Source: Thermoanaerobaculia bacterium
GTDB taxonomy: Bacteria; Acidobacteriota; Thermoanaerobaculia; Multivoradales; JAHEKO01
DNA length: 35,087 bases
Assembly (NCBI GenBank): GCA_947259195.1
Contig: CAMYLC010000187.1
Coordinates: 1 to 35,087 of the forward strand
Reading direction: 5' to 3'
This document shows positions 7,647 through 15,839 of the stretch, in pieces (the first letter of the stretch is position 1; each line of letters begins with the position of its first letter). Under the pieces are notes generated by a model. It was not told the origin of the DNA, searched no databases, and worked only from the letters and a program-made list of their open reading frames with translations. A program made the position numbers and the translations under genes.

Positions 7647-8875
7647 TGACCATCGAGGTGTCGACCGATCTCCGAGAGAGACTCCGGAGTCACTTCCCGG
7701 CATTGGCCAGCGACACGGTGTTTCTGGAGAACGCGGGCGGCTCCCAGGTGCCGGTGCAGGTGGCCGATCGGATTCACAGCTATCTTCTGGAGAGCTACGT
7801 CCAGCTGGGCGCGGGCTACGAGCTCTCCAGGCGGAGCACCGACCTGGTGCATCGAGCCCACGATTTCGTCCGACATCTCATGGGAGGGGAGGGTGGAGAA
7901 GTGATCCTTGGAGCTTCAGCCTCATCGTTGCTCCAGATGTTGGCCGATTGCTATTCCAAGGTCCTGGAGCCGGGGCAGGAGGTGATCGTCGCCCAGACAG
8001 GCCACGAAGCCAACGTCGGACCCTGGACGAGGCTCGAGCGGTGCGGCATCCGGACCCGCTGGTGGGAAATGGACCCCGAGAATTTTGTCTGCTCCTTGAA
8101 ACAGCTCGAAGACCTTTTGTCGGATCGTACAGCGTTGGTCGCATTCCCTCATGTGTCGAATCTCCTGGGCGAGATCGTGGACGTGCGTCAAATCACGGCT
8201 CTGGCTCATGACGCCGGGGCGCGAGTCGTGGTAGACGGGGTCGCCTTCGCGCCTCATCGTGCCATGCATGTCGCCGATTGGGGTGTCGACTGGTATGTGT
8301 ACTCGACCTACAAGGTCTACGGCCCGCACATGGCAGCGCTATGGGGTCACAGCGACGCTCTGGGCGAGTTGACTGGACCGAATCACTTCTTCATCCACGA
8401 GGTGCCTTATCAGTTCGAGCTCGGTGGCCCCTCTCATGAGGGCTGTGCCGGGCTTCTCGGCCTGGCTGACTACCTGAAGGTCGTGGCGGGACTGGACTGT
8501 ACTGCCAACTTGAGCCGATCGGATATTGAACAGGCTTTCGAGGTGATGACCGCCTGCGAACGGCCCCTGCAGGCCAGGCTCCTCGAGTATCTCGGCTCGA
8601 AGCAGGCGGTGCGTATCGTGGGACCTGCCGGGGACAGCCCGACACGGGTCGGGACGATCAGCTTCGTGCATTCGGAGAAGACCTCCAGGGCCATTACCGA
8701 GGTGGTGGATCGATCGACGGTCGCCATCCGACATGGCCACATGTACGCCTACCGGCTTTGTCAAGCGCTCGAATTGGATCCCGACGACGGAGTGGTACGG
8801 GTGAGCCTTGTGCACTACAACACACTCGAAGAGATCGAGCGGCTCATCGAAGTGCTCGATCGTGCTCTCGTCTGA
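7643..8875 (+). CDS. Cysteine-desulfurase-like class V aminotransferase
   Basis: 410 residues from ATG 7643 (a second ATG follows directly), overlapping the previous stop by four bases. The fold is class V PLP-dependent: FLENAGGSQVP at the N-terminus, ILGASASSLLQML for phosphate binding, VVVDGVAFAPH with the PLP-contacting Asp, and STYKVYGPHMA with the Schiff-base Lys at about residue 224. The ending RHGHMYAYRLCQALELD followed by VRVSLVHYNTLEEI matches the 'cysteine desulfurase-like' subfamily (TIGR01976 type). I see no obvious conserved catalytic Cys loop of IscS/SufS, so desulfurase activity is uncertain; another beta-elimination or transamination is possible. It is last in the DUF885 operon. 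Confidence 0.87.
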   Translation: MMTIEVSTDLRERLRSHFPALASDTVFLENAGGSQVPVQVADRIHSYLLESYVQLGAGYELSRRSTDLVHRAHDFVRHLMGGEGGEVILGASASSLLQMLADCYSKVLEPGQEVIVAQTGHEANVGPWTRLERCGIRTRWWEMDPENFVCSLKQLEDLLSDRTALVAFPHVSNLLGEIVDVRQITALAHDAGARVVVDGVAFAPHRAMHVADWGVDWYVYSTYKVYGPHMAALWGHSDALGELTGPNHFFIHEVPYQFELGGPSHEGCAGLLGLADYLKVVAGLDCTANLSRSDIEQAFEVMTACERPLQARLLEYLGSKQAVRIVGPAGDSPTRVGTISFVHSEKTSRAITEVVDRSTVAIRHGHMYAYRLCQALELDPDDGVVRVSLVHYNTLEEIERLIEVLDRALV

Positions 8876-8943
8876 GCTCGAGTATCCACTGGTATCTCCT
8901 GACGATTCTCCTCCTCAATGCGCCAGGTCGGTGGTGAATCGGG

Positions 8944-8959
8944 TGTGAACTATTTCACA
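8944..8959. promoter_or_regulatory. CRP/FNR-type palindrome upstream of the DUF1800 operon
   Basis: TGTGAACTATTTCACA is a perfect palindrome in its arms (TGTGAA / TTCACA) and fits the CRP half-sites TGTGA-N6-TCACA exactly. It is centred about 72 bases before the DUF1800 start codon. CATAAT at 8982-8987 could be a -10 box, placing the site at an activating distance of about -42 (inferred). Confidence 0.6.
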
Positions 8960-9023
8960 TTCTGCAAGGGTGCATTCAACCCATAATCTGCCTCTGTTTC
9001 GAGTAACGAAAAGAGGAGTGGTC

Positions 9024-10775
9024 ATGGCCGAACGGGTGGATTCGCGACAGCTCGAAGTCAATCGTCGAAATCTGATCAAGACTCTGGGGCTAAGTGCTGC
9101 GGCCGCGGGAGCGGGTGTTGCCACTACCCCAGGGGAGGGCGAGGCTGCAGCTATAGTGGGCCCGGCGATGCGTCGGGAAAGGCAGCCGGCTCGACCTACG
9201 CCCGCGCTGCCCGCCAGGCCTCCCCTTCCAGTCATCGTGCTGAATCGGATGGGATTCGGCCCGAGGCCAGGAGACCGCAGGGACTTTACGGACCTGGGAT
9301 CCACCCCGCAGGAGAGGCTCGAGGCCTACGTAGCGATTCAGCTGGATCCCGATTCCATCGACGACAGCGCGCTCGAAGATCGCATCGCAAGTGCGAACTA
9401 CGACTCGGTGGATTTGACCGACGATCCCCAGGCCTACCTACAGACCCTATGGGCCTGGTATGTCAATGACGACGGAGCTCCCGATGGCCGCAGTTCTTCG
9501 TCCATCCCTCGCGACGAGCTGGTGCGTGCGACGTTCATGCGGGCTCTGTACTCCAAACGTCAGTTGCTCGAGGTCTTGACCGGTTTCTGGCACGATCACT
9601 TCAACGTCTATATCGATCGGTCCTCCTGGGTACGGGCGACGATGCCGCATCTGGATCTGCAGCTCCATACCCACGCCCTGGGCAATTTCAGGACCATGCT
9701 CGAGGAGGTCGCCAAGAGCCCCGCGATGCTCCACTACCTCGACAACTACACCAGCTCGAATGGTGGTCCGAACGAGAACTACAGCCGCGAGCTGTTCGAG
9801 CTTCACACTCTCGGCTCCGAGAACTATCTCGGCGTCAGGCCTCAGAGTGAGGTGCCGACGGACGGTAGTGGTCGCCCGATAGGCTACGTGGACGCAGATG
9901 TCTTCGAATCTACCCGGTGCTTCACCGGTTGGTCCTTCTCGTTCGGCACCGAGGGCGACGGAGATACGGGACTCTTCTACCATCGCTCCAGCTGGCACGA
10001 TCGCTTCCAGAAATATGTTCTCGGCAACTTCCTGCCGGCCGATCAACCGGACATGAAGGACGGTCGAGACGTCCTGGACTTCTTGGCCTCCCATCCCGGC
10101 ACCGGCAGGCACATTGCCCGCAAGCTCTGCCGCAAGCTCATCGCCGACGATCCTCCGCAGAGCGTCGTCGATGCGGCGGCAGCCGTCTTCACCGATCAGT
10201 GGCAGGCTCCGGACCAAATCAAGCAGGTCGTGGAGACTATCCTCCTGTCGGAGGAGTTCAAGAGCACCTGGGGCGAGAAGATCAAGCGCCCTTTCGAGAT
10301 CGCGGTGAGCGCCATGCGGGCCGCCAGGACTGGCATCATCCTGAAGATGAACGACTCCGACACCAATAGTTTTCTGTGGCGCTACTCCGGAACAGGGCAC
10401 TGGCCTTTCGGCTGGCCGGCGCCAAACGGGTATCCGGACGTTCGCGGGGCCTGGAAGAGTATGACGCCGCGCGTCATGAGCTGGAGGTTGTGCGCCTGGC
10501 TGATCGACTTCCACAACGACAACGACCAGTTCTATCTCAACATTCTGGGCCAGACACCGACCTCGGCGCGCTCGGCAAACGAGCTGGCGGATTTCTGGAT
10601 TGACCGGATTCTCGGTCGCGCCATGGACCCGGTCGAACGTCAGGAGGTCGTGGACTTCATGGCGCAAGGCTTCAACCCTGACTTCGACCTGGATTTCAGC
10701 GACGAGGACACGCAGGATCGATTGCGCTCGATGGTCGGGCTGATTTTCATGTCGCCCGACTTCCTGTGGCGGTAG
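9024..10775 (+). CDS. DUF1800 family protein with Tat-type signal
   Basis: 583 residues from ATG 9024, chosen for the GAGGAG ribosome binding site about 8 bases upstream; an upstream start at 8970 lacks this. The N-terminus RRNLIKTLGLSAAAAGAG is a twin-arginine-like export signal. The body has the DUF1800 hallmarks: LNRMGFGPRPGD near the start of the mature domain, RATFMRALYSKRQLLEVLTGFWHDHFNVY, the NENYSRELFELHTLG segment, ECTGW-like CFTGWSFSF, and a C-terminal SPDFLWR. The family is of unknown function and almost always sits beside a DUF1501 gene, as here. Both products are probably folded in the cytoplasm and exported together. Confidence 0.92.
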   Translation: MAERVDSRQLEVNRRNLIKTLGLSAAAAGAGVATTPGEGEAAAIVGPAMRRERQPARPTPALPARPPLPVIVLNRMGFGPRPGDRRDFTDLGSTPQERLEAYVAIQLDPDSIDDSALEDRIASANYDSVDLTDDPQAYLQTLWAWYVNDDGAPDGRSSSSIPRDELVRATFMRALYSKRQLLEVLTGFWHDHFNVYIDRSSWVRATMPHLDLQLHTHALGNFRTMLEEVAKSPAMLHYLDNYTSSNGGPNENYSRELFELHTLGSENYLGVRPQSEVPTDGSGRPIGYVDADVFESTRCFTGWSFSFGTEGDGDTGLFYHRSSWHDRFQKYVLGNFLPADQPDMKDGRDVLDFLASHPGTGRHIARKLCRKLIADDPPQSVVDAAAAVFTDQWQAPDQIKQVVETILLSEEFKSTWGEKIKRPFEIAVSAMRAARTGIILKMNDSDTNSFLWRYSGTGHWPFGWPAPNGYPDVRGAWKSMTPRVMSWRLCAWLIDFHNDNDQFYLNILGQTPTSARSANELADFWIDRILGRAMDPVERQEVVDFMAQGFNPDFDLDFSDEDTQDRLRSMVGLIFMSPDFLWR

Positions 10776-10807
10776 CGGCGACAGACAAGAGAGGAGCGTT
10801 TCAAGGC

Positions 10808-12181
10808 ATGAGTACATCACGACGAGGGTTCATCACCGGCTGCTCAGCGGCTGTCGCGGCCTATGCAGGCACCAATTTCAACACTCTCGCATTTGGCGAT
10901 CCCAGCTACAACGAGGAGATCCTCGTCACGCTGTTCTTGCGCGGCGGAATCGACAGTCTCAACATGGTGATGCCGATTTCCGGAGCGGATCGGGGACTCT
11001 ACGAATCGGCTCGTCCCAATATTGCCGTTCCTACTACCGGCTCGAACGCGGCGCTCGCGCTTTCCAGCAAGCTCGGTCTGCATCCCGCGGGAGCAGACGG
11101 GCCGAGCGGTGCTCCTGCGACCTTTTACGATCTCTACCAGGAAGACAAGGTGGCGTTCGTCGTCGCTTGTGGCATGCACGAGGACAACCGTTCTCATTTC
11201 GACTCCATGAACTTCATGGAGCTCGGGACTCCGGGCACCCTGTCCACGGGGACGGGATGGCTGACCCGTCATCTGCAGTCAGCCAACAACCTTCCGACTG
11301 AGATCATCATGCCAGCTCTGGCGGCCGGCAATCTTCAACAGAATTCACTGCGCGGCAGCATCGAAGCCATCAACATGAGCGATCCGGACAGTTTCTCGCT
11401 CAACGTAGGTCCGTGGGATTGGAGAAGTGCCCAGAGAACGGCTCTCAGGCACCTCTACAACGGAACCAGTTGGCTCCATCAATCCGGAATCGAGACGCTC
11501 GACGCCGTCGACATCATCGAGCTCAATGGTGGCAGCGATGGCTACACTCCCGGCAACGGGGCGGTCTATCCCGGCGGCAACCTCGCAGAGCATCTTCAGA
11601 CCGTAGCGCGCATGATCAAGCTCGATCTCGGCCTGCGGGTTGCAACCGTCGATTTCGGCGGTTGGGACACGCACAACGGACAGGGTGATGACGGGGGCGG
11701 GTACTTCTATGGCCACACGGAAGAGCTCCTGGGCGCCTTGGCGGCTTTCTACACCGACCTGGACGGTTCCGGTAGCTCCAACTACACGCAGCGCACGACG
11801 GTCGTTGTGATGAGCGAGTTCGGCCGACGCCTCAGAGAAAACGACGATCGCGGTACCGATCACGGCCATGGGTGTTTCGTCCTGGTCCTGTCGGGGAATG
11901 CCCTGGGTGGGGTCAAGGGAACGTGGCCCGGCTTGGCGAGTGATCAGCTTTTCGACGGTGCCGACCTTGCTGTGACGACAGACTACCGGCGAGTCTTGAG
12001 TGAGATCCTGATTCGCCGGCTGGGGAATGCGAACCTGGGGGAGGTCTTTCCTGGCTATACGACCTATGAGCCCCTAGGAGTCGTGTCGGGGACAGATCTG
12101 CCGCCCATCTACGGCCCTCAGATCTTCGATAGCAGCTTCGAATCCGGCGATTTGGCGGATTGGTCGTCCGCCGTTCCCTGA
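10808..12181 (+). CDS. DUF1501 family protein with Tat-type signal and FESG C-terminal tag
   Basis: 457 residues from ATG 10808, 32 bases after the DUF1800 stop, preceded by AGAGGAGCG. The N-terminus STSRRGFITGCSAAVAAYAG is a twin-arginine signal. The DUF1501 core belongs to the alkaline-phosphatase-like superfamily: LFLRGGIDSLNMVMP at about residues 46-60, the central FDSMNFMELG, VDFGGWDTHNGQ, VVVMSEFGRRLREN and GTDHGHG with candidate metal ligands (Asp/His). The final 19 residues, IFDSSFESGDLADWSSAVP, form a separate tail closely resembling that of the M6-like protease in this window and may direct surface sorting. It forms a probable operon with DUF1800 under the CRP-like site. Confidence 0.92.
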   Translation: MSTSRRGFITGCSAAVAAYAGTNFNTLAFGDPSYNEEILVTLFLRGGIDSLNMVMPISGADRGLYESARPNIAVPTTGSNAALALSSKLGLHPAGADGPSGAPATFYDLYQEDKVAFVVACGMHEDNRSHFDSMNFMELGTPGTLSTGTGWLTRHLQSANNLPTEIIMPALAAGNLQQNSLRGSIEAINMSDPDSFSLNVGPWDWRSAQRTALRHLYNGTSWLHQSGIETLDAVDIIELNGGSDGYTPGNGAVYPGGNLAEHLQTVARMIKLDLGLRVATVDFGGWDTHNGQGDDGGGYFYGHTEELLGALAAFYTDLDGSGSSNYTQRTTVVVMSEFGRRLRENDDRGTDHGHGCFVLVLSGNALGGVKGTWPGLASDQLFDGADLAVTTDYRRVLSEILIRRLGNANLGEVFPGYTTYEPLGVVSGTDLPPIYGPQIFDSSFESGDLADWSSAVP

Positions 12182-12209
12182 CCAGCATCGCTGTGGCGAA
12201 TTCCCCGTT

Positions 12210-14357
12210 CTAGCCCGAAATCGAGACCCTGATCGTGCTGGAAAGAGCTTCGCCGGTTTCAGGCTCGGTTGCCGTGAATCTCAGTTCGTAGTCCCCTGCC
12301 TCTAGAGGGCCGAGTCCGACGGTCGCAGCCCACTGAGCCATCGTGGGATCGGCTGCTAGCCTTCGCTCGCCGACGTTCAACGAGACTCCCTCGACTGAAT
12401 CACCATTGAGAGTCAGGAGCTCTGCGACTATCTGAACCGAGTCACCCAGTCCGTATCCGGCAAGAATCACTGGAACACTCTGACCGGGCACCAGAACGGG
12501 TTTGACGGCTGGAATAAACGGCTCTCCCTGAACCGTGAACGGATAGTCGTGCGTAGTCTCCTCGGCACGCTGACCACGGACGATCAGCCACCTCCCGGCA
12601 GGTTCGGGAAACATGGGCGCCAGGAGGGCCGGTTCCTGCTGACTCGCGTCGGGTACACGAAACGGAAACACCGACACGCCGGAGGTGCCTGTGGCCGCAT
12701 TGCGAACCAGAGTCCTGGCTACGTAGCTTCCGGGTGGCAGCTCGAACTGGTTCCAGAACTTGATTCCGGTCTCCTGAAAGGTCGATCCCGCCTTGGCAAC
12801 ATCGATCCCGAGGGTCTGATGGAAGAAATCTCGAACCTGGCCATTCTCGGCAACGGCGTAGGCGTAGATCTCAACTGCGACCGTGCCTCCCTGGTTTCCC
12901 TTCAGGAGGTCATCGCCACTGATCTCGATCAATGCAGGCACGTAGGCCAGCTGTGACGCGATCTCGAACGGGGTGGCCATGGCTGCTGTTCCGACTTGCC
13001 CGCTGGCATCTCCATAGAGCCGGGAAGCGGCGGAGAAGATCCTCTCCCTCTGCGAGATCTCGGAATAGGGCCTGGGAGCGAAGTAGCCTGGCCGATAGGC
13101 TAGCCGGGCGCCTTTTGGGCCGTCCTTCAGCTTGACCTTCAGTTTGTGGAACTCACCATCCAGCTTCAGGTCCCCAGCCTGGAAGGCCAGGAGGTAAGTG
13201 ACGCCGGTGCGCTCCAGCATCTTCTCCATGGCCACCGTCAGGTTGTTGAAGTTCTCGAAGAACTCTCCACCGGTGCCGTCGGCCATCATGAAGAGCCCTT
13301 GCTTGTTCTCCCGTCGAGGCCGGACGTCGGCTCCGGCTCGCAGGCCGCCAATGTCGACCGCCTGGATCACGCAGTCAGCGCGCACGAACTCCTGCAGCAT
13401 GGAGCCGAGCGCGTTCTGGGTCGATGTGTCACCGAAGCGTAGATTGCTGTCCACATCCTGATAGTCGCCGTATGCAGCGGCGTCGTTCTGTTTCTGGATC
13501 GCCTGCTGCTCCTCCCGAGTAGCGCCACCGCCCTGGCCAAGCACGATCGAGCTGTTGAAACCCTCGGAGAGATAGACGAGGTACTTGCGGCCATCGACGC
13601 TGCGCAGTAGCTCGGCGACCTCTGTCAGGGAGCTGGTAAGGGCCAGGATGTCGTTCCTGTCGCTGGCCCGTTGGGTCGAGCTCTCCATGCGCGTGACCGC
13701 CTCGCGAACCTCGGCTTCGACATTGATGCCACGGAGGTCAGCGCCTCCGCTGCTGGTGGTCCCCCAGGACTCTGGCATGTCCGCGAAAGTCAGTCCCAAT
13801 GGGTCGCGGCGTGACTCGACCAGCTGAGGTAGGCCCAGCGTATCGATCGCCACCTCCACCTGGCGACGATCCGAGGTGAAACCGAGAATCAGCTTGGAGC
13901 CGCTAGAGGCGGAGTAGGTTGCTACCCCCACCAGGTCGGTGGGATTGAGGCCGGTCGCGACGAGCTCCCTGGCCGCGTGGCGCGCGCGGACGATCGAGGC
14001 GGGATCCGAAAACGACAGATCGAAGAGGAAAAAGAAGTGGCGCTGAGCGGCAGCCGGAACTCGCAGCGTCTCCGGCGCCAGATCGCCACTGGAGATCGAC
14101 AGATCATAGGCATCGAAGCCGATCAAGTCCTGTCGCTTGCGACCATCGAAAACCTCGAAATTAGCGGCGGTCAGGCCGCGAACAGGCTTGCCATCCTTGG
14201 TGACCTGGACCGGGACCTCCACCACGATGACCTCAGTGACCTCGGCATGGCGAGCCTGCTGGGCAAGCAGCGGGAGGGGGCTCACAAGGATCCAGCAGCT
14301 GGCGAAGAGAAGAAGGCTCCTCAGGAAGGTCGACGGTCTCGATTGTTCTTGCATCAT
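12210..14357 (-). CDS. Secreted VWFA-like protein of the acidobacterial type
   Basis: About 715 residues; the start is ATG 14357 or the adjacent ATG 14354, after GGGAGACC. A signal peptide (FLRSLLLFASCWILVSPLPLLAQQ) precedes EVIVVEVPVQVTKDGKPV, RGLTAANFEVFDGRKRQ, the opening typical of the 'VWFA-related Acidobacterial domain' family (TIGR03436). The MIDAS metal motif is intact: FLFDLSFSD (D-x-S-x-S) at about residues 107-115, with later ATYSASSG and YLSEGFNSS. The C-terminal 250 residues appear to be beta-rich domains. Such proteins are exported and thought to bind proteins through the metal site; the partner is unknown. It is convergent with the DUF1501 gene, only 28 bases apart. Confidence 0.88.
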   Translation of the reverse strand: MMQEQSRPSTFLRSLLLFASCWILVSPLPLLAQQARHAEVTEVIVVEVPVQVTKDGKPVRGLTAANFEVFDGRKRQDLIGFDAYDLSISSGDLAPETLRVPAAAQRHFFFLFDLSFSDPASIVRARHAARELVATGLNPTDLVGVATYSASSGSKLILGFTSDRRQVEVAIDTLGLPQLVESRRDPLGLTFADMPESWGTTSSGGADLRGINVEAEVREAVTRMESSTQRASDRNDILALTSSLTEVAELLRSVDGRKYLVYLSEGFNSSIVLGQGGGATREEQQAIQKQNDAAAYGDYQDVDSNLRFGDTSTQNALGSMLQEFVRADCVIQAVDIGGLRAGADVRPRRENKQGLFMMADGTGGEFFENFNNLTVAMEKMLERTGVTYLLAFQAGDLKLDGEFHKLKVKLKDGPKGARLAYRPGYFAPRPYSEISQRERIFSAASRLYGDASGQVGTAAMATPFEIASQLAYVPALIEISGDDLLKGNQGGTVAVEIYAYAVAENGQVRDFFHQTLGIDVAKAGSTFQETGIKFWNQFELPPGSYVARTLVRNAATGTSGVSVFPFRVPDASQQEPALLAPMFPEPAGRWLIVRGQRAEETTHDYPFTVQGEPFIPAVKPVLVPGQSVPVILAGYGLGDSVQIVAELLTLNGDSVEGVSLNVGERRLAADPTMAQWAATVGLGPLEAGDYELRFTATEPETGEALSSTIRVSISG

Positions 14358-14558
14358 GGTCTCCCGAGGGTAGGAGGGCGGAGGGTCGGCGCGCTGGCGA
14401 CAGTCGCCAGCCAAGCGGTCCCTTGGCTGCAATCACCCTATCAGGAATGGTCAGGGCAGCGACCTTTCCAAGAGTGCAGGAGAAGAGAACAGATGTGGTG
14501 ACTGCGAGCGTTGTTAGAAGGCGAGCCGTCTCCAGCCGCGGGTCTCATCAAGACCTTT

Positions 14559-14608
14559 ATAACACTATAGTACTATTACAACATAAAAGTATGGTACTAT
14601 AGCGTTAT
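14559..14608. promoter_or_regulatory. AT-rich inverted repeat, candidate operator/promoter of the RHH module
   Basis: ATAACACTATAGTAC (14559-14573) and GTACTATAGCGTTAT (14594-14608) are 15-base arms with one mismatch around a 20-base centre. The region is strikingly AT-rich against GC-rich surroundings. It lies in the 296-bp divergent spacer between the VWFA-like gene and the three-gene module. TTACAA (14576-14581) and TATAGC (14598-14603), 16 bases apart, could be a plus-strand promoter inside it. Apart from this element I see nothing definite in 14358-14653. Confidence 0.6.
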
Positions 14609-14653
14609 TGCTAAGAAAGCGATGTGGACTTCCAGGGAGGAGGACTGTGCCGG

Positions 14654-15133
14654 ATGACAGACCACCACCACGAGCTCGAGAACGAGATCCGCAAACTGAG
14701 CCACTTGTTGGCACTCGCGTGGAGAAAGGGACAGGCAGCCAAAGTGCTCGATGCTTTGGACGAGGTCGAGCCGATGGCCTGCTCGCTGATGGCCATCCTG
14801 ATCCACGAGCACTTGACGCGCTGGTCACCCTACGATTGCCGATGGCCCATGGGCTTCTGGAGAGCAGTGCTGGATCGGTCGATGATGGGCATCGCGGGCC
14901 GGCAGGTGGAGGCTTTGGGCACGCAGTACCGCGAACGATTCGGTACCGACCCACCGCCGATGAGAAGGTCGGAAACCAGTCAGCATGCCTCAGAGGAGTC
15001 CACGCGCAAGGTCGCGTATCAGGCGGAGACGATCCGCCGAGCGCTGGAGACAGGTGCGCCGCTGGTGCCCCCCCGACCGCCGGACAGAGCACCAGACCAG
15101 TTCCTCAAACGGAGTCAGGAGGGAGCTCGATGA
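14654..15133 (+). CDS. Unknown protein, first gene of the RHH module
   Basis: 159 residues from ATG 14654, chosen because GGGAGGAGGA lies about 10 bases upstream; the in-frame codon at 14624 lies upstream of that site. I do not recognise the family. The N-terminal 100 residues look like a compact helical domain with a His/Trp-rich character (MTDHHHELENEIRKLSHLLA, HEHLTRWSPYDCRWPMGFWR). The C-terminal 50 residues are charged and proline-rich (APLVPPRPPDRAPDQF), probably disordered. There is no signal peptide or membrane segment. It overlaps the next gene by ATGA, indicating translational coupling. The AT-rich inverted repeat sits 46-95 bases upstream of its start. Confidence 0.7.
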   Translation: MTDHHHELENEIRKLSHLLALAWRKGQAAKVLDALDEVEPMACSLMAILIHEHLTRWSPYDCRWPMGFWRAVLDRSMMGIAGRQVEALGTQYRERFGTDPPPMRRSETSQHASEESTRKVAYQAETIRRALETGAPLVPPRPPDRAPDQFLKRSQEGAR

Positions 15134-15429
15134 ATTCGATGGAGCCTCAGTTCGATGGCATCGTGGCTGGCATCGAGAAGGACCCGGAATGCGGGCGTGT
15201 CCTGCACCGCGTGGTGAAGGACTATCCGGATGAGCTGGCCATGAAGATCCTCACGACAGCCATGCGCCGTGGTGTGATCACGGCAAGCGAGGCATTCGAC
15301 GTCGTGCGCGATGGCGAGCTCGATCTCGAGCGGACCGTCGAAGCGGTGGCGATGCTGGCTTCTCGGCGGGGTTGGCTGACTGAAGAAGTTGTCTTGGAGG
15401 CGTTGGGCGCCCCCTCTGAATCGGTGTAG
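15130..15429 (+). CDS. Unknown small helical protein, second gene of the RHH module
   Basis: 99 residues from ATG 15130, overlapping the previous stop by four bases, with GGAGCTCG just before it. The sequence is acidic and helical (DPECGRVLHRVVKDYPDELAMKI, then ASEAFDVVRDGELDLERTVEAVAML) without recognisable motifs, signal or membrane segments. Its stop is followed directly by the third gene's first possible start codon. Size and coupling are compatible with a partner protein for its neighbours, but no function can be assigned. Confidence 0.7.
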   Translation: MNSMEPQFDGIVAGIEKDPECGRVLHRVVKDYPDELAMKILTTAMRRGVITASEAFDVVRDGELDLERTVEAVAMLASRRGWLTEEVVLEALGAPSESV

Positions 15430-15774
15430 GTGCGAGGGAGCCAGGCGCCACGGCTACTCGGGTGTCGTCGGTCCGTGCTTGCCGACGTCTCTCAGGTTAG
15501 CGTGGACCTAGGCGAGGGAACAGTCTTGAGCCCTGTAAAGCAGAGCAAGAATTTTGGTGATGCCGCACGTGCCAAGGGCGGCAGACCCAGAAAGGGATCG
15601 AGACTGGGTCCGCGAGGAGGAGAGACCACGGTCACTCCTGGTGGACTGACGAGGGTCAGTGCCTATCTCGACCGAGTGGAGCGAGCCGCGGTGAGACGAA
15701 AGGCCTTCGAGGATGACCGGAGTATCAGTGACGTGATCCGATCGGCGCTGCGTTCCTACCTCGAAATCGAGTGA
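15430..15774 (+). CDS. Ribbon-helix-helix (CopG/Arc-type) DNA-binding protein
   Basis: Up to 114 residues. The first possible start is GTG 15430, directly after the previous stop; TTG near 15526, behind GCGAGGGAAC, would give a product of about 82 residues and may be the real one. The C-terminal 45 residues match an RHH fold: a strand (LTRVSAYLD), helix 1 (VERAAVRRKAFED) and helix 2 (SISDVIRSALRSYLEI). A basic GGRPRKGS segment before it resembles the AT-hook-like tails common in these proteins. RHH proteins bind inverted repeats as dimers and often repress their own operon; the AT-rich repeat at 14559-14608 is the obvious candidate target (inferred). Confidence 0.78.
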   Translation: MRGSQAPRLLGCRRSVLADVSQVSVDLGEGTVLSPVKQSKNFGDAARAKGGRPRKGSRLGPRGGETTVTPGGLTRVSAYLDRVERAAVRRKAFEDDRSISDVIRSALRSYLEIE

Positions 15775-15839
15775 TCCGACGGCCAGGCAGCGGCCGCCAG
15801 TTCGCAGGTCTCGAGCAACAAGCTCGGCGACAGGGTGTT

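Noticed and set aside
9447..10820. 457-residue open frame on the minus strand
   Set aside because: It is antisense to the DUF1800 gene. High GC content opens long antisense frames; the plus strand has family motifs, a Tat signal and a ribosome binding site.
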